From contig JWTM01000553.1 of assembly GCA_001749745.1 (NCBI GenBank), positions 1-64,000 of the forward strand: DNA of 64,000 nt, given 5' to 3'. The first letter of the stretch is position 1. The number at the start of each line of letters is the position of its first letter. This stretch comes from Candidatus Marispirochaeta associata (GTDB lineage: Bacteria > Spirochaetota > Spirochaetia > JC444 > Marispirochaetaceae). The notes under the pieces are model-generated. The model was not told the DNA's origin. It saw nothing but the letters and a program-made list of their open reading frames with translations, and ran no database searches. Shown here piece by piece: positions 34,753 to 42,828 of the stretch. The position numbers were made by a program, and so were the translations under genes.

Positions 34753-35935
34753 AGAATGTCGCCGGGAAGCGAAGCTCATAGTGGGTCCCGGTATCGCTCC
34801 GCAGGGATGCGCTTCCTCCCAATTGTTCCACCAAGGAGCGGATTATCGTCATCCCCGTCGAGCTAGCCGTCTCCAGTTGAATCCCGGGATCGACTCCGAT
34901 ACCGTTGTCGGAAACCGCCAGTACGAACTCATCCCCATTCTGGTTAAAATCAAGATATATTGTCCCGTGGTTTCGTCCGCGGAAGGCGTATTTTAGACTG
35001 TTGGTGAATATCTCATTATAAATCAATCCCAGGTTGATCGCGGTACCCAATTCAACTCGAAGGGCGGGAAGATTATTTCGAACATTGACCCGACAACTGC
35101 GATTGCGGAAGTTGCCGACCAAGAGCCGGGCCAGCTCATCGATATGCTCCTTGAGATCGATAGAAGAGAAACTCTCGGAATGGTAGAGATGTTCATGTAC
35201 CAGCGCGATGGTACGAATCCTGTCCTTGATATTCTCTAAGTGCGGGATAAGATTCTCATCCTCTATTTTCGCGCTCTCGATGTTCACCAGGCTCGACATA
35301 ATCTGCATATTATTCTTAACCCGGTGGTGAATCTCCTTGAGGAGTACCTCCTTCTCCCCTAGGGACTTCTCGATGGTCCGCTGCTGATCAATCGAGTTTT
35401 TCGCACTTTGCTGCCATACATGCATGGTTATGGCGGATACCGTGGTCAATACCCAGAGGCTGAGGGTGAAACGTATTCGGAAGCCTGTCACAAACTCAAG
35501 ATTGTGCCCCGGTAGTTCGGCAGTGAAGGCGAACCAGGTGAAGATGCTTAAGAATAGGACGCACACCGAGAGGGCGAGAGGCAGGTCGAGGGTATAAATG
35601 GCCAGTAGGAGAAACAGGTAGGTCCAGGGTAGCTTGCTCAGATCATGTTGGATTAAAAGGCTCACCAGGGTGTAGATTCCCAGGTTAAGCACGCAGAGAA
35701 AGAGCAGCCGGCGGTTGAGTCTATATCGCTTTGCGGAGGAGAACTTCTGAATCCGGACTGCAAGCAGGCACACAAGCAGAACTGTCATAATTGCGTTCGA
35801 GATATATTCGAAGGTATTCCCATGCCAGAGGTCCTGTAGGGTTACGAAAAGAAAAATCGGGGTGAAAACGGGGATTAAGAATGTGAGAACGAGATTCTGC
35901 CTATACTCTTTTTCGTTGGTATAGCTATTCCGCAC
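34736..35935 (-). CDS. Membrane histidine kinase, HisKA_2 type
   Basis: Sensor kinase of about 399 residues. The N-terminal half is a multi-helix membrane domain (about six helices, residues 10-170) with little outside loop, then a short coiled linker and the HisKA_2 dimerisation domain with KEIHHRVKNNMQIMSSL (His203/204). The ATPase domain shows NEIFTNSLKYAF and VSDNGIGVD. Kinases of this type often act in light, stress or LuxR-type circuits. No ATG fits; GTG at 35935 (VRNSYTNEK) has TTGAGG 9 bases upstream, and TTG at 35950 is the alternative. TATACT at 35972-35967 is a likely -10. No adjacent receiver protein. Confidence 0.85.
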   Translation of the reverse strand: MRNSYTNEKEYRQNLVLTFLIPVFTPIFLFVTLQDLWHGNTFEYISNAIMTVLLVCLLAVRIQKFSSAKRYRLNRRLLFLCVLNLGIYTLVSLLIQHDLSKLPWTYLFLLLAIYTLDLPLALSVCVLFLSIFTWFAFTAELPGHNLEFVTGFRIRFTLSLWVLTTVSAITMHVWQQSAKNSIDQQRTIEKSLGEKEVLLKEIHHRVKNNMQIMSSLVNIESAKIEDENLIPHLENIKDRIRTIALVHEHLYHSESFSSIDLKEHIDELARLLVGNFRNRSCRVNVRNNLPALRVELGTAINLGLIYNEIFTNSLKYAFRGRNHGTIYLDFNQNGDEFVLAVSDNGIGVDPGIQLETASSTGMTIIRSLVEQLGGSASLRSDTGTHYELRFPATFFTLSP

Positions 35936-35991
35936 TAATTTCTGCCTCAATTAGTAAGATGGATAGAGTATAGCATGAATGATAAGCGCTA

Positions 35992-36020
35992 CACATCCGT
36001 TTATTGGCCGACCGGCCAAT
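35992..36020 (+). repeat. 29-bp palindromic repeat, copy 1
   Basis: CACATCCGTTT followed by ATTGGCC-GACC-GGCCAAT, a perfect 7-4-7 palindrome, centred about 32 bases upstream of a possible -10 (GATACT, 36044-36049). It matches the copy at 37448-37476 in 27 of 29 bases. The spacing resembles a LuxR-family activator site placed near -43. It could also be part of the coding sequence if the upstream gene begins at 35975. Confidence 0.65.
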
Positions 36021-36073
36021 GGCTATACCTCTTTCTTTTGGGTGATACTGCAGGTGTTATCAAGGAGGTATCA

Positions 36074-36655
36074 ATGATTGCAGCTATTTATCAGCAAGCG
36101 TCTGTTCTAGGTCGGTCCGAACGCAACGGAGCTCGTTTTACGGTTGAGCTGTGGCGCAAACTTGTGGATCATCTTGCGGTCACGTTCAATATGGAATCCA
36201 GTATGCGGCGCAGGATCGCGGAGAACAGAACCGCCAAGCTGATTGGTGCTCTGCCGTTCTTAGCGGACTGTGATCACCCCTGGCAGACAGCCGTGACTCA
36301 TGTGGCCATCTATTACCTGGCCTTACATGAAGGTACCAAGCAGTTCTTTCTGCATACCCCGGAGGACGACGGTGAGATTGAGACGCGATTGCACCCGATT
36401 ATGCAGTTCTCCGGTGGGGATCCCTCTGTAATCAGCCGGGGCATGGACCTCTTGAAGCTGCAGATGGTTGCCGGGTATCTTCGGGATGTGGAGAAGGATA
36501 TGGAACGAACCAAATATAATCCGGTAGCCGCCGGGGTGTGGCAGGCCGGCGAGCTGATTGATAGGCTGCGTGCGTGCATTCAGGCTCATTCTCATTCAGA
36601 GATGGACGCGATTATGGATGTGGAAGAGGCTATCCGGAGCTACTGGTCGGCATGA
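36074..36655 (+). CDS. Hypothetical protein paired with a membrane LuxR regulator
   Basis: Unknown, 193 residues from ATG 36074, which has AAGGAGG 6 bases upstream. An earlier ATG at 35975 (preceded by TAGAGT at 5 bases) would add 33 residues that span the 29-bp repeat. The protein is soluble and mainly helical, without signal peptide. It has a conserved-looking histidine-rich centre (CDHPWQTAVTHVAIYYLALHEG) and SHSEMDAIMDVEEA at the end. Its stop is overlapped by the start of the LuxR gene (ATGA), so the two are translated together. It may be a partner or antagonist of the regulator; this is inference from arrangement only. Confidence 0.65.
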   Translation: MIAAIYQQASVLGRSERNGARFTVELWRKLVDHLAVTFNMESSMRRRIAENRTAKLIGALPFLADCDHPWQTAVTHVAIYYLALHEGTKQFFLHTPEDDGEIETRLHPIMQFSGGDPSVISRGMDLLKLQMVAGYLRDVEKDMERTKYNPVAAGVWQAGELIDRLRACIQAHSHSEMDAIMDVEEAIRSYWSA

Positions 36656-37440
36656 TGCGTATCCAGAGGCGAATAGGTCTGCTATTCGCCTCTATCGGTT
36701 TGGCGGTTACTATCGCCAATCTCATTACCTTCTCCATTCACGACGGTTTTATCGCGGCACTGCTCAACATTAAGGTTAATTCGGTCTTATTCTTTAGCCT
36801 TCTTCTTGCGGCCACGGGATTTATCCGCTTTCGTATCAGTCGCTGGATTCAGACCTTAGTCCCTTTTTTAGTGGCTACGATTGCGGTCTTCGATACCTAT
36901 GACTCCGTCTATGGGCTGGGTATGTTTGCCATAGGAATTATTATCGGCTTGAAGCATGGTCTCTTCATTCGCTACTTCCGGATTAAGGTAGCTGTAGTAC
37001 TGATCTATATCTTCGCCATCGTAATCGCCGCCGCAGAAATAACGCAACCGGAGAATGTTCTTGCCAAGGGAATCGACGCCGTTCTCTACCTGCTCCTCTT
37101 CGGAGCCCTGTTAGGGATCATCTATTCCGATGAGATTAAACGTTACGCCGCCTTCTCCTCCCGGCAGACCGCCTATATTAAACGCCTGAAGAGTGAAATG
37201 CAGAGCATGCAGGAAAACCAGCAAGCCCTGGATCTCGATTCCCGGGGAATTACCCCGGCGGAGAAGCGCATTATTCAGGCCTTGGTGGAATACGGCGGAA
37301 GTAACGCCGAGCTGTCGGAGCGGTTGGGAATATCTCCGTCCACCGTAAAGGCGCACCTCGCATCGATCTTCGATAAGCTGGGCGTCGAAAACCGCTGGGG
37401 AGTAATCGATCTCTGCCGTTATAACCAGTGGGAGCCGTAA
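36652..37440 (+). CDS. Membrane-anchored LuxR-type transcription factor
   Basis: 262-residue regulator: about six hydrophobic helices in residues 1-165, a coiled segment (YIKRLKSEMQSMQENQQAL), and a C-terminal LuxR/GerE helix-turn-helix (about 199-258; ITPAEKRIIQALVEYGG, AELSERLGISPSTVKAHLASIF). This arrangement means DNA binding from the inner face of the membrane, responding to an event in the bilayer or outside. Start at 36652 overlaps the previous stop. The gene is flanked upstream and downstream by near-identical palindromic repeats that may be its own binding sites. A strong terminator follows at 37545. Confidence 0.85.
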   Translation: MMRIQRRIGLLFASIGLAVTIANLITFSIHDGFIAALLNIKVNSVLFFSLLLAATGFIRFRISRWIQTLVPFLVATIAVFDTYDSVYGLGMFAIGIIIGLKHGLFIRYFRIKVAVVLIYIFAIVIAAAEITQPENVLAKGIDAVLYLLLFGALLGIIYSDEIKRYAAFSSRQTAYIKRLKSEMQSMQENQQALDLDSRGITPAEKRIIQALVEYGGSNAELSERLGISPSTVKAHLASIFDKLGVENRWGVIDLCRYNQWEP

Positions 37441-37447
37441 ACTACTT

Positions 37448-37476
37448 CACATCCGTTTATTAGCCGATCGGCCAAT
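37448..37476 (+). repeat. 29-bp palindromic repeat, copy 2
   Basis: 27 of 29 bases match copy 1; palindrome ATTAGCC-GATC-GGCCAAT with one mismatched pair. It begins 8 bases after the luxR stop. A -10-like TGTAAT lies at 37497-37502, followed by about 75 bases and then a terminator. Confidence 0.65.
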
Positions 37477-37544
37477 ACTCAATTCTCCCCAGGCATTGTA
37501 ATCTGACCTTGATTAAAAGTGGATTGAAATAAAGATGTCCGCCG

Positions 37545-37585
37545 ATACGCGATCCTGGCTGCCTCCGGGATCGCGTATTTTTTTT
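37545..37585 (+). terminator. Strong intrinsic terminator
   Basis: Perfect 11-bp stem ATACGCGATCC (37545-37555) / GGATCGCGTAT (37568-37578), 12-base loop, then eight T. It ends the LuxR operon, or a short RNA starting near 37510. Confidence 0.9.
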
Positions 37586-37587
37586 CT

Positions 37588-38730
37588 CTACTCCTCTCTT
37601 AGCGCTAGCCGGATGCTGAAGTAGTAGCCGTTTTCGATCCTCTCCGTTGATTCTCCCTGCATTTGCGAGATGAGGGCCTCGATGATCATGGACCCCAAGC
37701 CGGTACCCTGGGGTGTTCCGTCGTAGGTCGAGCCGCCGTTGTCCCGATAGATCAGGGTAAGCTCCTGCTCTTTACGGCTTATGTCGATTGAAATCATCGG
37801 GGATGCCTGATCGGTGAAGCCGTATTTGATTGAATTGGAGACCAGCTCATTCAGAAGCATCCCTAACGGGATCAGTTCATCCTCGTTCATCACGAACTCC
37901 GCTCCGCTCCGGCGATAGGCTATAGGAGCGGTGCTCTCCCGGGTGATAGCCTCGACAATCCGATCTATGTAACTCCCGCCCGATAGTCCCGCCTCTCCGC
38001 CGGTATGGCTCAGCATCTCATGAACCTCCAGCAGAGTGTAGACCCTGTTCCGGATTTTGGCGCTGAGCTCATCGAGACTCAGACTCTGGTTCTCCGCGGT
38101 AGAATAGAAATCGATGAAATTCACCAACAGGTTGAAATGGTTTCGAATTCGGTGTCGGGTTTCCCTCAACTTGAGTTCGCTCTCGGCTAACTGCTGAAGC
38201 GCTGTCTCTGATCTCGATAAAAGCGCTAAATCCCGTTCCACCAAGCGACCGAATTTCTCGATCAGCTTTCGCTGATCCGGGGTAAAGGTATTCTCCTTTG
38301 AATCGAGAACACACAGAGTGCCGAAGATCTCGCCGTCGGGCCAGCTGATCGGAATCCCCAGATAGCTGAGCATGTTGAGGTCGATATCCGGATTGTGATC
38401 CCAGTCGGGATCCTTGAGGGCGTTGGGTACTATCAGGGCTTGACGCTTTCCCACCACGGTTTCGCAGTAGATTCCGCTCTGTAGTCGCGCCCGTTCATTC
38501 AGTTCGTATGGATTTGCCTGGTTGCTGCTCTTGACGAATACCTCGATCTCGTCTTGATGCAGACGCATGATCAATCCCGCGGGAATATCGAGAATTTGGG
38601 CCGCCAGGTCTACGATTTCCTGCCAATGGGTGAGTATCTCCTCGGTGATCGTCGGTTTCTTGGAGGAGCTGATAGGTATGGTCGCCGGATTCTCACGGCC
38701 TGCAACCTTTACGGATGCAAGATTGTCCAT
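37588..38730 (-). CDS. GAF-domain histidine kinase, HisKA_2 type
   Basis: Cytoplasmic sensor kinase, 380 residues. An N-terminal GAF domain (about 25-180; SYLGIPISWPDGEIFGTLCVLDS) is followed by a HisKA_2 helix pair with His193 in ETRHRIRNHFNLLVNFID and an HATPase with LLNELVSNSIKYGF and YRDNGGSTYDG. GAF domains of this form bind small ligands or chromophores; a bilin-type Cys is not evident. TAGTCT ends 6 bases before the ATG and TTGCAT lies 17 bases above, with no SD, suggesting a leaderless transcript. It lies next to the LuxR cassette and could signal to it, which is speculative. Confidence 0.86.
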   Translation of the reverse strand: MDNLASVKVAGRENPATIPISSSKKPTITEEILTHWQEIVDLAAQILDIPAGLIMRLHQDEIEVFVKSSNQANPYELNERARLQSGIYCETVVGKRQALIVPNALKDPDWDHNPDIDLNMLSYLGIPISWPDGEIFGTLCVLDSKENTFTPDQRKLIEKFGRLVERDLALLSRSETALQQLAESELKLRETRHRIRNHFNLLVNFIDFYSTAENQSLSLDELSAKIRNRVYTLLEVHEMLSHTGGEAGLSGGSYIDRIVEAITRESTAPIAYRRSGAEFVMNEDELIPLGMLLNELVSNSIKYGFTDQASPMISIDISRKEQELTLIYRDNGGSTYDGTPQGTGLGSMIIEALISQMQGESTERIENGYYFSIRLALREE

Positions 38731-38822
38731 CTACTAAGACTAATGGAGTTATCACCCATATGCAAATTATTCGAAGAAATTCCTGGCGGGCCTGGGCGTA
38801 TCCGCAATAGCCTCTGTGCGCG

Positions 38823-38851
38823 TTGATCGGCACATCCTCCTCTGGTAGAGT
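38823..38851 (+). promoter_or_regulatory. Promoter of the Omp85-like gene (leaderless type)
   Basis: TTGATC (38823-38828), 17 bases, TAGAGT (38846-38851), then 7 bases to ATG 38859; no SD. Confidence 0.55.
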
Positions 38852-38858
38852 AGGCTCC

Positions 38859-40097
38859 ATGAATCGACGCCTGCTTGCTCTTATTTGGCTGTTTCTGGTC
38901 TCACTCCCTACTCTTGCTGCCGATTCCTCAGTCGTTATCGAGGAGATCACCTTTACGGGCTTGAAACGCACTCGCGAGACAACCGTACGGGCCATTATTA
39001 GCCCGGTGGCCGAGGGCGAACTCTTCTCCGACGAGACGGAAGAGCAAATCATTCAGGAGCTGCGTGAAGCCGGAATATTCAATCCTGAAATCGAGGTAGT
39101 GACCCGCATCGAAGCCGGGGCAGCCTTTATCGAGGTCTATGTGGAGGATAAGTGGACCCTCTTTCCGATACCGATTATGAGCTACTCCGGCACCGATTCT
39201 TGGATGGCCGGCATTGTCGGGGTGGAGAGCAATTTTCTGGGGATGCAGAAGGTTTTAGGGCTGGGGCTTTTTACCGGAAGCGACCGCAGCTCCTTTACCG
39301 GCTTCTATACCGATCCCCGTTTTCTCGGCTCCGAGATAGGTCTACGGATCGGAATCGGCGCCGGTCGGGGCACGGCCGGCGATCTGGACGTGAAGGAGAA
39401 GACGGTTCGGGAGTACGAGAACGAAGGGAGCCGTTTCAGCCTCGGTATTATGCGTCCCTTCGGCGACTCGTTGAGCCTCTCCCTCGAGGCCGGGTATGAA
39501 ACACTCTCGGTAGTAAACCGCGACTCCGCCCTCGCTCCGGCGGATGATACCAAAGCCTTTACGTTATCCGCGGGGGGGGAGTGGAAGAACCTCATCTACG
39601 ACATCCCTTATACCCGGGGGGTAGAGATCCAGGCCGCGTACGACCGAGCCCTGGGGATCGATGGCACCCGGGATTTCTCTAAAGCCGAGGGGGAAATCGG
39701 TTACGGCTTTTATCCCTGGAGCAGTCACCTCCTGCGCCTCGATCTGCAGGCAGGCTGGGGTGATATGCCGGCGGGATCCCAGTTTCGGCTCGGAGGCCGA
39801 AGCGGGAGCGCCACTTTACCTATGGGTAAGGTGGCCGCCGAGGAGTACCTCAACAGTTCTGTCGCCTATAATCTGCCGCTGAAACGCTTTGCCGCGGCGA
39901 CCCTCTCCGGGAAGGGCTTCTTCGAGGCGGGGCTTTTTGCGTCGGACCTCATCGACCCAACTCTCTACTACGGCCCCGGTTTCGGCTTCGAACTCTTTCT
40001 GAACAAGATCGCCCTCCCGGCATTGGGCTTCTCCGTCGGCTGGAACCTCGAGACCGGCTTGCCTCAGGTCTCCTTCAGTATGGGAATCGGCGGCTAA
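38859..40097 (+). CDS. Omp85/BamA-like outer membrane protein with one POTRA domain
   Basis: Exported beta-barrel protein, 412 residues. Signal peptide (LLALIWLFLVSLPTLAA) is followed by one POTRA-like domain (about 22-95; IEEITFTGLKRTRETTVRAI and a LREAGIFNPEIEVV helix-strand), then a 16-strand-like barrel region ending in a hydrophobic strand (PQVSFSMGIGG). It is much shorter than BamA (five POTRA), so it is closer to the small Omp85 relatives whose roles in protein or lipid export are unclear. Start set at 38859, where the signal peptide begins. It stands alone, convergent with thiF. Confidence 0.82.
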   Translation: MNRRLLALIWLFLVSLPTLAADSSVVIEEITFTGLKRTRETTVRAIISPVAEGELFSDETEEQIIQELREAGIFNPEIEVVTRIEAGAAFIEVYVEDKWTLFPIPIMSYSGTDSWMAGIVGVESNFLGMQKVLGLGLFTGSDRSSFTGFYTDPRFLGSEIGLRIGIGAGRGTAGDLDVKEKTVREYENEGSRFSLGIMRPFGDSLSLSLEAGYETLSVVNRDSALAPADDTKAFTLSAGGEWKNLIYDIPYTRGVEIQAAYDRALGIDGTRDFSKAEGEIGYGFYPWSSHLLRLDLQAGWGDMPAGSQFRLGGRSGSATLPMGKVAAEEYLNSSVAYNLPLKRFAAATLSGKGFFEAGLFASDLIDPTLYYGPGFGFELFLNKIALPALGFSVGWNLETGLPQVSFSMGIGG

Positions 40098-40115
40098 TAA
40101 TCCCTTAGCGACGTC

Positions 40116-40865
40116 TCAAAGGAGCCGACCTCCGCAGACCGGACACCCTTCCCGGGGACGTATCGGCATGTTGTCCAGCTGCAGGGTATTCAGGTCCACC
40201 AGGGAGAGGACTCCCGCTTGGGTGCTTCCTACGCCCGCCAGGTACTTGATGGCGATCATGGCCTGCATGCTGCCGATCACCCCGGCGGTGGCGCCGCATA
40301 CCGGCTCCGGCGGACGGTTCTGCTCCGGCTCGGGAAGCAGGCAGGCGAGACATGCGGTTTCTGTCGGCACCATCAGAAAGAGCTGTCCGTAGTATTCGCT
40401 AATGCCGGCATGGAGGAGGGGGATTCTTTCTCGCCAGCAGAAGCGATTGAGTACCAGCCGGGCTTCAAAGTTATCGAGACAGTCGATCACCAGATCGCAA
40501 GCGGCAAAGATACCGGCTACATTCCCTTCGTCGACCCTCTCCGAGCGATAGGTGATCACTATATCAGTGTTTAGCTGTTGCAGTCTTTCGGCGGCGGATT
40601 CTGCTTTCCCCTTACCGAGCTCGTCCTCGGTGTAGAGGATCTGGCGGTTGAGGTTGGAGAGCTCCAGCTCTTGAAAATCGCATACCGATATAGAGCCGAC
40701 CCCGGCGGCAGCCAGGTAGAGACTTACCGGCGAACCGAGACCTCCGGCACCGAGGATACCAATCCTGGATTCCTTTAGGCTCTGCTGGGCCGGTTCTCCC
40801 CAATCGCTGATCATCAACTGTCGGGAGTAGCGTTCTTTTTCTTCGGGACTTAGACTCTTGTTCAC
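40116..40865 (-). CDS. ThiF/MoeB-type adenylyltransferase
   Basis: E1-like enzyme that adenylates the C-terminal glycine of a MoaD/ThiS-type protein; such a protein is encoded at 43263. The ATP site GILGAGGLGSPVS, NLNRQILY and DCLDNFEARLVLNR are intact. Two CxxC pairs (CLAC and CPVC) should hold structural zinc. The gene has no ATG near its start; TATACT on the minus strand is followed 6 bases later by GTG at 40865 (VNKSLSPEEKERYSRQL), preferred over GTG 40880. It is divergent from the riboswitch-controlled AOR operon, supporting a role in molybdopterin-type cofactor synthesis there. Confidence 0.88.
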   Translation of the reverse strand: MNKSLSPEEKERYSRQLMISDWGEPAQQSLKESRIGILGAGGLGSPVSLYLAAAGVGSISVCDFQELELSNLNRQILYTEDELGKGKAESAAERLQQLNTDIVITYRSERVDEGNVAGIFAACDLVIDCLDNFEARLVLNRFCWRERIPLLHAGISEYYGQLFLMVPTETACLACLLPEPEQNRPPEPVCGATAGVIGSMQAMIAIKYLAGVGSTQAGVLSLVDLNTLQLDNMPIRPREGCPVCGGRLL

Positions 40866-40931
40866 TCCCACAGTATACACTAGTAAAGCGCAGAATTGGT
40901 CTTACCAGTCGGTCGGCGACCGAAAAAAGTT

Positions 40932-40959
40932 TTGCGATTCCCGGGATGGATGCTATAAT
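40932..40959 (+). promoter_or_regulatory. Promoter of the AOR operon
   Basis: TTGCGA (40932-40937), 16 bases, TATAAT (40954-40959) with an extended TGC just before. Transcription is expected near 40966, directly ahead of the riboswitch. Confidence 0.75.
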
Positions 40960-40977
40960 TTCTATATAAGAGTTAAT

Positions 40978-41074
40978 CCTCCGAGCCCCCTCTCCTAAAG
41001 CGAAAGGCCATGGCGGTGGGGCCGATGGGTAAAAGTAGAAATATTTTTACCTCCCGTGTTTGGAAAGGAGAAAT
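40978..41074 (+). ncRNA. Moco/tungsten-cofactor (Moco RNA motif) riboswitch
   Basis: The leader between promoter and AOR start matches the Moco RNA motif. A stem GGTAAAA (41028-41034)/TTTTACC is followed by CTCCCGT, a short spacer and TGGAAAGGAG, closely paralleling the end of the E. coli moaA leader (CCTCCCGTATCTGGAAAGG). CTCTCC and GGAGA can form the basal stem, and AAGGCC / GGGGCC elements the internal part. It is compact, like the variant attributed to tungsten cofactor. Sensing of the cofactor would control AOR synthesis; the SD AGGAGG lies just downstream. Confidence 0.85.
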
Positions 41075-41094
41075 AGCCAAATCAGGAGGGAAAA

Positions 41095-42825
41095 GTGGAC
41101 AAAATTCTTCGCATCGCTATGGGACCCAAACCTACTCTGACCGAGGAGCCTATCGGTGCCTATGCCGGCCTGGGAGGACGAGCGCTTACATCTAAGCTTG
41201 TAGCCGCCGAGGTTCCTGCAGACTGTCATCCCCTAGGGATTGAAAACAAGCTGGTAATTGCGCCGGGGTTGTTGAGCGGCTCGGCGGCGGCCATCTCCGG
41301 CCGTATCTCGGTCGGCTGTAAGAGTCCTTTAACGGGTGGAATCAAAGAGGCGAATGCCGGCGGGCAGGCGGCTCAAACCCTGGCCCGTCTCGGATATGCG
41401 GCCATCGTTTTGGAGGGTGAACCGGAACCGGGGAAGTTCCATACACTAGTAGTCAAGAAAGAGGGGGCTAAGCTTGTTCCCGCGGATAAGCTGAAAGGGC
41501 TCGGCAACTACGATACCGTCGATAAGTTACGCGCCGAGTACGGTGATAAGGTCGCCTATATGAGTATCGGCCAAGCGGGGGAGATGAAGCTTGCCGCCGC
41601 CTCCATCGCCTGTACCGATATGGAGCTGCGGCCCACCCGTCACTGCGGCCGGGGCGGCGTCGGCGCCGTTATGGGCGCCAAGGGTTTAAAGGCCATCGTT
41701 ATCGACGACGAGGGCTGCGAATCCCGGAAGCCGAAGGATCCCGAGGCGTTCCGAGAAGCCAACAAGCGCTTTGTAAAGGGCATACAGAGCCACAGCGTCT
41801 CCGGCGAGGGCTTACCGGCCTACGGCACCAATATTCTGGCTAACATCATCAACGAAGCGGGCGGTTACCCGACCAATAACTTCTCCACCGGAAAGTTCAA
41901 GAATACCCAGAAGATCTCCGGCGAGACCCAGGCCGAGTTGGAAGAGAAGCGGGGCGGTAACCCGACCCACGGCTGCCACCGGGGTTGCGTGATTAAATGT
42001 TCCGGGATCTTCGTCGACAAGGACGGAAACTACGTCTCGAAACAGCCCGAGTACGAGACGGTCTGGGCCCACGGAGCTAACTGCGGTATCGACGATCTGG
42101 ATACAATCGCCCGGCTCGATAGAATGGACGACGACTTCGGTCTCGACACAATCGAGATGGGGGCGACCATCGCGGTAGCCATGGAGGCCGGTTTGGCCGA
42201 GTTCGGGGATAAGCAGGGGGCGCTGGATCTGCTGGCCGAGGTTGGTAAAGGGACTCCGCTGGGACGTATCCTCGGTTCCGGTGCTGCGGTCACCGCCAAG
42301 ACCTTCGGTATCGAGCACGCGCCGGTAGTCAAGGGACAGGCCATGCCCGCCTATGACCCGCGCCCGATTCAGGGTATCGGCGTGACCTACGCTACCAGCC
42401 CCATGGGGGCCGACCATACCGCCGGTTATGCGATTGCCACCAACATTCTCAAGGTGGGGGGCTTTGTGGATCCCCTCAAGCCTCAGGGACAGGCGGAGCT
42501 CTCGCGCAATCTGCAGATAGCCACGGCCGCTATCGACTCCACCGGAATGTGTCTCTTCATCGCCTTTCCTATTCTGGACCAACCCGAGACCTTCCAGGCG
42601 CTGATCGACCTGCTGAACGCCTTCCTGGGGGCGAGTTTGACCGCCGACGACGTGACTCAGTTGGGTAAGGATATCCTGACCGCTGAGGTAGATTTTAACC
42701 GGCGGGCGGGATTCACGAAGGCCCACGATCGTCTGCCCCGCTACTTCTACCGAGAGAAGCTCGAGCCCCACGGCGCGGTCTTCGAGGTGAAAGACGAGGA
42801 GCTCGATCAGGTTATGAGCTTTTAG
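41095..42825 (+). CDS. aor: Aldehyde:ferredoxin oxidoreductase (tungsten-dependent)
   Basis: Oxidises aldehydes to acids with ferredoxin as electron acceptor, using a tungsten (or molybdenum) bis-pyranopterin and one 4Fe-4S cluster. 576 residues, GTG start with AGGAGG 5 bases upstream. Cofactor-binding region GAYAGLGGRALTSKLV, GGQAAQTLARLGY and RHCGRGGVGAVMGAKGLKAI. Cluster ligands: Cys294, Cys298 and Cys302 in GCHRGCVIKC, with the distal Cys486 in GMCLFIAF. It follows the cofactor riboswitch and precedes an unknown protein and a MoaD-like protein. Soluble cytoplasmic enzyme; the natural aldehyde is unknown. Confidence 0.95.
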   Translation: MDKILRIAMGPKPTLTEEPIGAYAGLGGRALTSKLVAAEVPADCHPLGIENKLVIAPGLLSGSAAAISGRISVGCKSPLTGGIKEANAGGQAAQTLARLGYAAIVLEGEPEPGKFHTLVVKKEGAKLVPADKLKGLGNYDTVDKLRAEYGDKVAYMSIGQAGEMKLAAASIACTDMELRPTRHCGRGGVGAVMGAKGLKAIVIDDEGCESRKPKDPEAFREANKRFVKGIQSHSVSGEGLPAYGTNILANIINEAGGYPTNNFSTGKFKNTQKISGETQAELEEKRGGNPTHGCHRGCVIKCSGIFVDKDGNYVSKQPEYETVWAHGANCGIDDLDTIARLDRMDDDFGLDTIEMGATIAVAMEAGLAEFGDKQGALDLLAEVGKGTPLGRILGSGAAVTAKTFGIEHAPVVKGQAMPAYDPRPIQGIGVTYATSPMGADHTAGYAIATNILKVGGFVDPLKPQGQAELSRNLQIATAAIDSTGMCLFIAFPILDQPETFQALIDLLNAFLGASLTADDVTQLGKDILTAEVDFNRRAGFTKAHDRLPRYFYREKLEPHGAVFEVKDEELDQVMSF

Positions 42826-42828
42826 GCG

